Below, in pieces: positions 54,905 to 64,000 of a DNA stretch of 64,000 nt. The notes under the pieces are model-generated. The model was not told where the DNA came from. It saw nothing but the letters and a program-made list of their open reading frames with translations, and searched no databases. Positions within the stretch are counted from its first letter, which is position 1. Every line of letters begins with the position of its first letter. The stretch covers positions 1 to 64,000 of the forward strand of contig VCJN01003583.1 in assembly GCA_006384855.1 (NCBI GenBank). Direction: 5' to 3'. The position numbers were made by a program, and so were the translations under genes. Source of the stretch: Tetraselmis striata (taxonomy: Eukaryota; Chlorophyta; Chlorodendrophyceae; Chlorodendrales; Chlorodendraceae).

Positions 54905-55863
54905 GGTTAGTTGGGCCCTCGCTTCCCTTCATCTCCCAAGCCAAGGAGCGGCCTCTGCCAACCACAGGAGCATCACAACCAGGTTCTTCCGCCGCCCCTT
55001 GCTGCTGATTCTTGGGAGGGGACCTGCGCTGTTGGGCTGGGGACTCGAACGACTCGTTTTCGCTCGCTGAGAGCCGAGCGTGGCCGCGAGAAGCGGTGCA
55101 CTGACGGTGGCAGTCAGTGGGCGCCCTGGGACGGGGCGTGGGGCTCGTTTGCCTGTGCGACGCGAGGTCGCTCCTCGACACTGGCCTTCCTAGGCAGTGG
55201 GCGTCCTGTAGGGGCGTAGGGGCTGTTTGCCTGTGCAGCTCGACGCTGCTGTCGACCTCTCTCGTTTCGGCTGTGCCTCTCGACGCCTGGGGCCGCGTTC
55301 CGACGCCCCTTTCAGTCTCTCGACGACTCGGGCCGGCTTCGAGTCGTGTCGACTCGTGTGCGCTTGTCGCTCGCCCAGTTAGAGTGTGTCGAGCTGCCTC
55401 GCCGGCCACAGGGGGGGCAGACGGCCTCGTCGAGGGCTCTGTCGTGGTCTTGTGCCAGTGGTATCGACCCTCGTCACGAGGCAGGCAGGTTGCCGAGTTA
55501 GCAGCAGTCTGCGACCGGAGAACGACGTAGTTTCCGCCGTGTTATAGGCGAATCTACGAGAATCAAAAAGTAGCCGGATTTCCCGGTGGTTTTCCGATTT
55601 ATCGTAGCCGGTAATTTGATTTCCGCAGGGCCGCGGTTGTTTGTTGATTAATCGCGGCCGGTAATTAAAAGTTTGTGCGGCTCCGGTTGTTTTCTCTCCT
55701 CAATTTCGAAATGTTGACCGAGTTTCTCCCTGTTGACCATCTCTGGTGGGAGAAAGTTGCCACTGCGGCAAGCAGTGGTGGGGGCTTTTGGCCCTGTGAG
55801 GACCAGACCGCTGACTTGGCCTCTGTCCCGCTCTGCAGTTGATTTCCATCACTGTGATCATCA
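54905..55863 (+). other. Copia 2 untranslated leader
   Basis: About 960 bp between LTR and gag with many CTCGACG/GTGTCGA words. No long frame of its own. No canonical TGG primer-binding start directly follows the LTR. Confidence 0.6.
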
Positions 55864-56639
55864 TGCCGGAAGGAGTGTCCGCCCGCGCGCCGCGCATTCC
55901 GTTGCCGCCCGTTTTCTCTGGTCAGACCAAGGGGTGGCGCCGCTGGAGGCACCAGATGGAGGCCTATTGCAACGCCACTGGCATGAAGCAGGCCATGATG
56001 ATGAGTGAGCATGCCTCATCTGATCAGCACTTCAAGCTGTATGCAACCCTGACTGCGCTGCTCCCCGAGGAGCTCCTGGATGTCATCCGTCGGCACCTGA
56101 ATGACAATGCTACCTCTGGAGGCCAAGCCTGGGCAGCTCTGCGCACCCGCTTTGAGGGAGGCCATCTTGGCAGGATCTCCGACATGTATGCGGTGCTCCA
56201 ATCCGGTCAACAGCGCACCGAGATTGCGGAGGCATACTACCATCGCCTGGACAACGCCTTCTTGGACTTGGTGGCTGAGGCTGAGGAGCATGAGGATGTT
56301 GAAGCTCCATCACATAACCAAGTTGTGACTCAGTTCCTGGCTGGCCTCCGTCCCGAGTACGAGCCCATCATCGGTATCCTGCAGGTGACCGCGGAGCATG
56401 AGGGCCGCGCCATCACCTGGGAGGGTGACTGCCTCAAGCTGGCGCAGAACTACTCCAAGCGTATTGAGAAGAACCATGCATCGAAGCCATCTGCGGAGGG
56501 CTACATAGCCAGTGGTGGCACCAAGCGCTCCGCCCATCTGGCCACAGGCGATGGATCTGGACCTCGCCGCCTTGGTGCCCCTCTGCGCGGTGGATGCTGG
56601 CAGTGCGGTGGGCCTCACTTCAAGCGGGACTGCCCGTAG
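55864..56639 (+). CDS. Copia 2 gag
   Basis: 258 codons from MPEGVSARAPRIPLPPVFSG. It carries a UBN2-type gag domain (WRRWRHQMEAYCNATGMKQA, then LLDVIRRHL, then AWAALRTRFEGGH) and ends in a zinc-knuckle CWQCGGPHFKRDC just before the stop. Longer residual acidic frames follow before the protease. Confidence 0.9.
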
Positions 56640-56654
56640 CGCCCAAGAGGCAAC

Positions 56655-59600
56655 ATGCGTCAAGCTGCTGCGGACCCGGCACCGGCGGCCTTTGTTGCTG
56701 ATGAGGAGGAGGAGCATGTTGCTTTCATGGCTGAGAATGCCGGTAACACCCCACCTGCAAAGCGCGTTGCGCTGTCCCTGCTGGATGACGAGTGGGATGA
56801 TTGGGCGCCGGAACCGGGCACCCTGCTGTATGACCTCTTCGGAGGGGAGTATGAGTCCGAGGAGGATGTGCGGCCGGCTGAGGCTGCTGGTGCTGTTGCT
56901 CAGGCGAATGAGCGCGAGCATGACCTGGACAGCCACAACATGGATGAGATCATATCGCTGTCTGGGCTGTCTGACTGCTTCGGCATGTCTGATGATGAGG
57001 CGGGTAGTGCCTCTGGTGGCATGGGCGGCTCTGCCCGTGTTGTAACCGAGTCTGATTCCGCTTACTTGCTTGATGCGGTTGCTCTTGCGAGTGTTGTTGT
57101 CGATGCACGAGGGGCGTGCATGCTGGGGCTGAATGATGATCTCGGAAGCTACCTGGACATGTGGGTGAAGGACAGTGGGGCATATCCGCATATGGTGGCT
57201 GACTCTGACAGCTTCGTGGAGTATGAGCAGCTTGCACCACCGGTTGAGGTGGGGGGTATTTGCTGTCTGGCGGTGGGCCGGGGGACGGTCTGGATGGTTG
57301 TTCGAGCCGATGGCGGCGAAGTACGCAGTGTGCTTCGTGGGGTTCTGCATGTCCCGGACTTGCCGGGCAAAACAAAACATGGCTACCGCAGGTTGTTTAG
57401 CCAGCGGTTGGCGCAGGAGCGTGGCGCTTCGTTTCATTACACGGCCAACGGGGACTCCATGGTCTTGCGCTCTGCTGGCCGTGATATGACGGTCCCTATC
57501 GGGCGCGCTCCGGGAAGCAACTTGTACGCTTTCCGCAGCAGAATACTAAAGAGCGGGCGTGACCCAACCCTGCGGATGTTGTTGCGCTGCAAGCTTGTGG
57601 GAAGTTGTCAAAGTTGCTGTGGCACAGACGTCTTGGCCATCTGCATGCTGCAGGCATGGATCGTTTGCTTGCGGAGAGCGTCTCGGGGATCACGTTCGCG
57701 AAGGATGAGATACTGCCGTTTTGTGACTGTTGCGCGTTGGCGAAGTCTCCATACAGCCGCGGTCGCGCATTGCGTCAAAGCGTCCTACTGGGCCACTGCA
57801 GAAGTTTGGAGCTGACATCTGGGGGCCAGTGGGTGTGACGTCCATTGGCGGGTTCCGTTACGTGTTTCGGATGACTGACTACTACTCGGCATACGGCTGG
57901 GTGGTGTTTATGAAGTCCAAGGATGAGGCTCCGAGGGCTCTGCTGTTGGTGGTGCGCGCTATCAGGCGCATGCATCCCCGATTCGGATACGACAAGAGTA
58001 CAGCTCGCCTGAGATTGGACAACGACTCAGTATTCCAGAGTGCGGATTTTCGATCTGCCTGCGATGGCCTGCACTTCGTTCCTGAGTTTTCTGCGCCATA
58101 CTGCCAATGGCAGAATGGTCTGCAGGAGCGTATGTGGCTTACTCTGTCCGAGATGACGGTGGCTATGCTTCTACATGCTGGCCTGGGTCGTGAGTTCTGG
58201 GCGCTGGCCTTCTGTGCCGCGATGCACATCCGCAACAATGTCTACAGTCGGGGTGTCGGTTCTGTTCCCTACCGGCGTCACACTGGCAAGACCCCAGATG
58301 TGGCTGGGTTGCGGGTGTTCGGCTGTCCAGCGTATGTGCACGTGGATGCCGGGAATAGGCGGAAGCTTGACGCCAAGGCCTTTCGCGGGGTCTTCGTTGG
58401 TTATGGGCAGGAATCTCACACCTACTTAGTGTGGAACCCAGCTACTCGCCGCGTGGTTGCAAGTCGGAATGTGATTTTCGATGAGGGTTGGCGTGATGCG
58501 GCTTCCAGCAGCAAGGGGGGCAGTGGGGGCGATGCTGCTGCAAGCCTTGAGATGTTCCCCCAATACCAGGCACTTCTCGATAACAGCGGGGTTGGCAGCA
58601 CGTCCGACGCATCACGGGTGCAAGAGATAACCGAGGCTCACCGGCGTGTCGTGGATGAAACGGACGACGTTGAGGAGGAGCTTGAGATTGAGGAGGAGCC
58701 ACTGACTGCGGAGGAACTGGAACTTGGACCGGAGCAACCCACGCTGGAGCTGACCCAGTTGGAGACGAACGAGGGAATCGACGATGGCGGGCAAGAGGAA
58801 CCTATAGTCCAGCGTGCTGAGAGGGACCCCTACCCTGCTCGTTCTCGCCGAGCTCCTGGGCAGTGGTGGGTCGTGCATCCGGAAAACCCCAACGACGACG
58901 CTGCAGCTATGATGGCCGCCGCATTCGCGGCAGTGACACAGGGTGTCGATGAGCCCATCACGCTCAAGCAGGCCCTGTCCGGACCGTTCAAGGAGCAATG
59001 GGCGCAAGCCGTAGAGTCAGAATTCAACTCGTTGGAGAAGCAGGGCACGTGGGTGGTGTGCGAGTTACCAGAGGAGCGAACAGCCATTCCCAGCAAATGG
59101 GTATTCAAGGTCAAATACAACGCTGATGGCAGTATCGCGCGCTTCAAGGCCCGACTGGCTGTCCAAGGCTGCCGTCAACGACATGGCATCGACTATGCAG
59201 AGACTTTTGCACCGACCGTGAAGTTCACCACTATCCGAGTGCTGTTTGCGATTGCAGTACAATACGGTTGGAATATCCATCAGGTTGATGTCGACACGGC
59301 GTTCCTGTATGCTCCAGTGGAGGAGGAGATCTACATGAGGCCGCCGCCTGGCTATGAGCAGTACGATGCAAGAGGGCGGCCCATGGTCTTGCGCTTGTTG
59401 AAGAGCCTGTACGGGCTGAAGCAATCACCCCGAAATTGGCACAACACCTTGCATAAGTTCTTGGTGTGCTACGGGTTTTAGCAGCTCAAGTCCGACCCTG
59501 GCGCGTACGTCTACTGGCAGGGTGGGCAGTTGATCTGCATCCTGGTGGTTTACGTGGACGACATGATCTTTGCCTTCAAGAACGCAGTATGGGCCGCGGA

Positions 59601-60498
59601 TTTCAAGACGGCATTAGGCGCCCGCTTTGACATCAAGGACTTGGGCGTCTGTGCCTGGGCGCTAGGCATGGCGGTGGAGCGAGACTGGGACAATGCGACG
59701 CTGAAGGTGCATCAGGCCAAGTACATTGATGACATGGTGCACAAGTTCAACCTTGCTGACGCTTACGCTGTGAGCACCCCAGCGGAGGTTGGTGCCGATG
59801 TCCACGGTAGCAACAAGCCGTTGGCTGCTGAGATGCCCTATCAGGCCCTTGTGGGCAGCCTGCTGTACGCGATGGTGGCTACCCGCCCCGACATTGCCGA
59901 AGCTGTGAGCAAGTTGTGCAGGGTGATGGCCAAGCCTGAAGAGCGCCACTGGCAGGCTGCCAAGCGAGTCCTGCGATACCTGAAGGGTACCAAAACCCTG
60001 GGGCTGACCTTCAGTGGGGGCAAGCCTGACGGCCTACTGCACGGGTACTGCGACGCCGACTGGGCTGGAGACGTGGTGTCACGACGCTCCACCACTGGCT
60101 TCGTCTTCATGCTTTGTGGAGCTGCAGTGAGTTGGAAGTCGCAGCTGCAGGCCACTGTGGCGCTGTCAACGGCGGAGGCGGAGTACATGGCGTTGTGTGC
60201 TGCTGTGTGCGAGGCGCTGTTCTTGCGCGAGCTGCTGCGCGAGCTGTGTTGTGCTCAGTCCGAGGCCACAGTGATCTTCGAGGACAACCAGAGCTGCATT
60301 GCGCTGACGCGCAACCCCATGACCCATGGTCGCAGCAAGCACATCGCCATCAAGTACCACTTCACACGGGAGAAGGTGCTCAGCGGGGAGGTGGCAATTG
60401 AGTACTGCCCGACTGCACAGATGGTTGCGGATGCACTCACCAAGGCTCTGGGAAGGCTGAAGCACGCGGAGTTCGCCATGCAGATGTTGGGCGCGTGA
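56655..60498 (+). pseudogene. Copia 2 pol region: protease, integrase, RT, RNase H
   Basis: Motifs in order: protease-like (VKDSGAYPHMVADSDSFVEY, near 57165), integrase (RRLGHLHAAGMDRLL and the WGPVGVTSIGGFRYVF catalytic-core region, near 57620-57870), RT (FKARLAVQGCRQRHGIDYAE, then QVDVDTAFLYAPVEEEIYM, then VVYVDDMIF) and RNase H (YCDADWAGDVVSRRSTTGF, then KHIAIKYHF). Integrase before RT identifies Copia. The region is interrupted about twice. Confidence 0.92.
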
Positions 60499-60519
60499 TG
60501 ACTGCATGGCGAGTGGGGG

Positions 60520-61010
60520 TGTTGTTTGATACCAGTCCTGCAGGCGTTTGACCGGCTGTTTGGAGCCTTGACGCCTGCACACTCTCAGCAGTATCTGTAG
60601 ACGGCGGAGCGATCGTACGGCCACGAGTACGAGGACGCGAGTACATCTCCGGCAGCAGACGTACATCGCGGAGCGGCTGTACATCTACGTGTACGAGGAC
60701 GCCCGTGCGAGCACAATCAAGATTCCGGTACTGCTGAGTATCAATGATGGGCGCCATGCAGTACTAGAATATACTGCAGGATATCGGCCGATGCACCAGC
60801 GGATACTGTATTGTACGGACATAGATAATGCCAATACTCAGGCTCGCACATATGCATTGAGTACTGGAGAATACAGTCAGCGCGCGATGGCGCAAGGTGG
60901 CGGATGCGCTAATGGGTGGCGCGCGTACCATGGCGTGCGCGAGTATAAAGGCAGGGCGCGACCCGTTGTAAGAGACAGTCGTTCTTTTCCCTCGCGCCCA
61001 TAATTCAACA
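60520..61010 (+). repeat. Copia 2 3' LTR
   Basis: 491 bp, apparently identical to the 5' LTR. Confidence 0.95.
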
Positions 61011-61167
61011 GACCATGCTGACATAGCCCAGGACTACAGGCACCTGGCACACGCCATGGCAGCCGGTGTTCTCCTTGGCCTCCGCCAGCCGGGTTGTGTT
61101 GAACGCACGCCGGGCAGCGGGGCTCAGTCCGCCGTCCTCATCCCCATCGAGGTCCGACTTGGCTAAG
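61011..61167 (-). CDS. 5'-ward piece of the gene split by Copia 2
   Basis: One open frame, LAKSDLDGDEDGGLSPAARR, then AFNTTRLAEAKENTGCHG, running in frame into the segment at 54413 once the element and one target duplication are set aside. The other end is cut by Copia 3 at 61168, so this exon is hit twice. Confidence 0.5.
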
Positions 61168-61659
61168 TGTTAAAATATGGGCGTGAGGGAAAAGAACGAC
61201 TGTCTCTTACAACGGGTCGCGCCCTGCCTTTATACTCGCGCACGCCATGGTACGCGCGCCACCCATTAGCGCATCCGCCACCTTGCGCCATCGCGCGCTG
61301 ACTGTATTCTCCAGTACTTAATGCATATGTGCGAGCCTGAGCATTGGCATTATCTATGTCCGTACAATACAGTATCCGCTGCTGCATCGGCCGATATCCT
61401 GCAGTATATTCTAGTACTGCATGGCGCCCATCATTGATACTCAGCAGTACCGGAATCTTGATTGTGCTCGCACGGGCGTCCTCGTACTCGTAGATGTACA
61501 GCCGCTCCGCGATGTACGTCTGCTGCCGGAGATGTACTCGCGTCCTCGTACTCGTAGCCGTACGATCGCTCCGCGGGTCTACAGATACTGCTAAGAGTGT
61601 GCAGGCGTCAAGGCTCCAAACAGCCGGTCAAACGCTTGCAAGACTGGTATCAAACAACA
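61168..61659 (-). repeat. Copia 3 3' LTR
   Basis: 492 bp, homologous to 54414-54904 in reverse orientation. Confidence 0.92.
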
Positions 61660-64000
61660 CCCCCACTCGCCATGCAGTCATCACGCGCCCAACATCTGCA
61701 TGGCGAACTCCGCGTGCTTCAGCCTTCCCAGAGCCTTGGTGAGTGCATCCGCAACCATCTGTGCAGTCGGGCAGTACTCAATTGCCACCTCCCCGCTGAG
61801 CACCTTCTCTCGTGTGAAGTGGTACTTGATGGCGATGTGCTTGCTGCGACCATGGGTCATGGGGTTGCGCGTCAGCGCAATGCAGCTCTGGTTGTCCTCG
61901 AAGATCACTGTGGCCTCGGACTGAGCACAACACAGCTCGCGCAGCAGCTCGCGCAAGAACAGCGCCTCGCACACAGCAGCACACAACGCCATGTACTCCG
62001 CCTCCGCCGTTGACAGCGCCACAGTGGCCTGCAGCTGCGACTTCCAACTCACTGCAGCTCCACAAAGCATGAAGACGAAGCCAGTGATGGAGCGTCGTGA
62101 CACCACGTCTCCAGCCCAGTCGGCGTCGCAGTACCCGTGCAGTAGGCCGTCAGGCTTGCCCCCACTGAAGGTCAGCCGCAGGGTTTTGGTACCCTTCAGG
62201 TATCGCAGGACTCGCTTGGCAGCCTGCCAGTGGCGCTCTTCAGGCTTGGCCATCACCCTGCACAACTTGCTCACAGCTTCGGCAATGTCAGGGCGGGTAG
62301 CCACCATCGCGTACAGCAGGCTGCCCACAAGGGCCTGATAGGGCATCTCAGCAGCCAACGGCTTGTGGCTACCGGGGACATCGGCACCAACCTCCGCTGG
62401 GGTGCTCACAGCGTAAGCGTTAGCAAGGTTGAACTTGTGCACCATGTCATCAATGTACTTGGCCTGATGCACCTTCAGCGTCGCGTTGTCCCAGTCTCGC
62501 TCCACCGCCATGCCTAGCGCCCAGGCACAGACGCCCAAGTCCTTGATGTCAAAGCGGGCGCCTAATGCCGTCTTGAAATCCGCGGCCCATACTGCGTCCT
62601 TGAAGGCAAAGATCATGTCGTCCACGTACACCACCAGGATGCAGATCAACTGCCCACCCTGCCAGTAGACGTACGCGCCAGGGTCGGACTTGAGCTGCTG
62701 AAACCCGTAGCACACCAAGAACTTATGCAAGGTGTTGTGCCAATTTCGGGGTGATTGCTTCAGCCCGTACAGGCTCTTCAACAAGCGCAAGACCATGGGC
62801 CGCCCTCTTGCATCGTACTGCTCATAGCCAGGCGGCGGCCTCATGTAGATCTCCTCCTCCACTGGAGCATACAGGAACGCCGTGTCGACATCAACCTGAT
62901 GGATATTCCAACCGTATTGTACTGCAATCGAAAACAGCACTCGGATAGTGGTGAACTTCACGGTCGGTGCAAAGGTCTCTGCATAGTCGATGCCATGTCG
63001 TTGACGGCAGCCTTGGACAACCAGTCGGGCCTTGAAGCGCGCGATACTGCCATCAGCGTTGTATTTGACCTTGAATACCCATTTGCTGGGAATGGCTGTT
63101 CGCTCCTCTGGTAACTCGCACACCACCCACGTGCCCTGCTTCTCCAACGAGTTGAATTCTGACTCTACGGCTTGCGCCCATTGCTCCTTGAACGGTCCGG
63201 ACAGGGCCTGCTTGAGCGTGATGGGCTCATCGACACCCTGTGTCACTGCCGCGAATGCGGCGGCCATCATAGCTGCAGCGTCGTCGTTGGGGTTTTCCGG
63301 ATGCACGATCCACCATTGCCCAGGAGCTCGGCGAGAACGAGCAGGGTAGGGGTCCCTCTCAGCACGCTGGACTATAGGTTCCTCTTGCCCGCCATCGTCG
63401 ATTCCCTCGTTCGTCTCCAACTGGGTCAGCTCCAGCGTGGGTTGCTGCGGTCCAAGTTCCAGTTCCTCCGCAGTCAGTGGCTCCTCCTCAATCTCAAGCT
63501 CCTCCTCAACGTCGTCCGTTTCATCCACGACACGCCGGTGAGCCTCGGTTATCTCTTGCAGCCGTGATGCGTCGGACGTGCTGCCAACCCCGCTGTTATC
63601 GAGAAGTGCCTGGTATTGGGGGAACATCTCAAGGCTTGCAGCAGCATCGCCCCCACTGCCCCCCTTGCTGCTGGAAGCCGCATCACGCCAACCCTCATCG
63701 AAAATCACATTCCGACTTGCAACCACGCGGCGAGTAGCTGGGTTCCACACTAAGTAGGTGTGAGATTCCTGCCCATAACCAACGAAGACCCCGCGAAAGG
63801 CCTTGGCGTCAAGCTTCCGCCTATTCCCGGCATCCACGTGCACATACGCTGGACAGCCGAACACCCGCAACCCAGCCACATCTGGGGTCTTGCCAGTGTG
63901 ACGCCGGTAGGGAACAGAACCGACACCCCGACTGTAGACATTGTTGCGGATGTGCATCGCGGCACAGAAGGCCAGCGCCCAGAACTCACGACCCAGGCCA
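61168..64000 (-). mobile_element. Copia retrotransposon 3, runs off the window
   Basis: Minus-strand copy of the same family as Copia 2 and nearly identical to it internally. The visible part is the 3' LTR (61168-61659) and one unbroken frame (63957-61681) covering the integrase C-terminus, RT and RNase H. The 5' part lies beyond the window. Its LTR is slightly more diverged from Copia 2 than the internal region is. Confidence 0.93.

Larger units (their letters stand above)
54414..61010 (+). mobile_element. Copia (Ty1) LTR retrotransposon 2, structurally complete
   Basis: 6.6 kb with 491-bp LTRs that look identical by eye and a 5-bp target duplication GACCA (54409-54413 and 61011-61015), so insertion is very recent. 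It has a 0.96-kb leader, gag, then protease, integrase, RT and RNase H, the Copia order. A purine-rich AGTGGGGG abuts the 3' LTR. The coding region is interrupted about three times, so this copy looks broken. It is inserted into the coding strand of a host-like minus-strand gene. Confidence 0.95.

Overview
The window looks like nuclear DNA of a green alga (Chlorophyta). Two plastid genes support this: a minus-strand starch synthase (1-4704) with a plain transit-peptide-like N-terminus, and an early light-induced protein (7310-8387). Two of the host genes have a TGTAA signal, typical of chlorophyte polyadenylation, shortly after the stop. Host genes are GC-rich and split into small exons. Many of their introns carry very long homopolymer runs that are C on the coding strand, often within about 10 nt of the 5' splice site. 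That is why the plus strand shows dozens of G runs around minus-strand genes.

Layout. 1-8.4 kb: starch synthase, then ELIP, both minus strand. 8.4-15.3 kb: gene-poor, AT-richer DNA with an inverted-repeat element (about 9.54-10.26 kb), a decayed C5-cytosine methyltransferase (about 10.9-11.4 kb), a decayed LINE reverse transcriptase (12.75-13.7 kb) and local duplications. 15.4-29.7 kb: minus-strand host genes: an intron-poor Armadillo-repeat gene with two frame disruptions, a tail-anchored Armadillo protein made of phase-0 exons, an FHA-RING ubiquitin ligase of CHFR/Dma type, and an unrecognised gene. 29.7-32 kb: dispersed and tandem repeats. 32.0-36.15 kb: a nine-exon minus-strand gene ending in an N4/N6-type DNA methyltransferase-like motif. 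Its introns lack the C runs seen in the neighbours, and its 5' end abuts a retrotransposon LTR.

36.2-64 kb is dominated by LTR retrotransposons: a chromodomain Gypsy element (36155-42990) that carries a Dam-like methyltransferase plus Nudix-like module between gag and protease, and three Copia copies of one family (43572 to about 47.55 kb, truncated; 54414-61010, with two apparently identical LTRs and a GACCA target duplication; 61168 to the window edge, opposite orientation). The second Copia sits inside a host-like minus-strand coding region, and the third abuts the same region 157 bp away, so their near-identical arms form a very large inverted repeat. Host-like gene pieces survive between the elements (42991-43571, 48653-49263, 49728-51374, 52560-54413 plus 61011-61167).

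Gene models were derived by eye from splice signals, reading-frame phase and protein motifs. No alignments were run. Functions are given only where motifs are clear.
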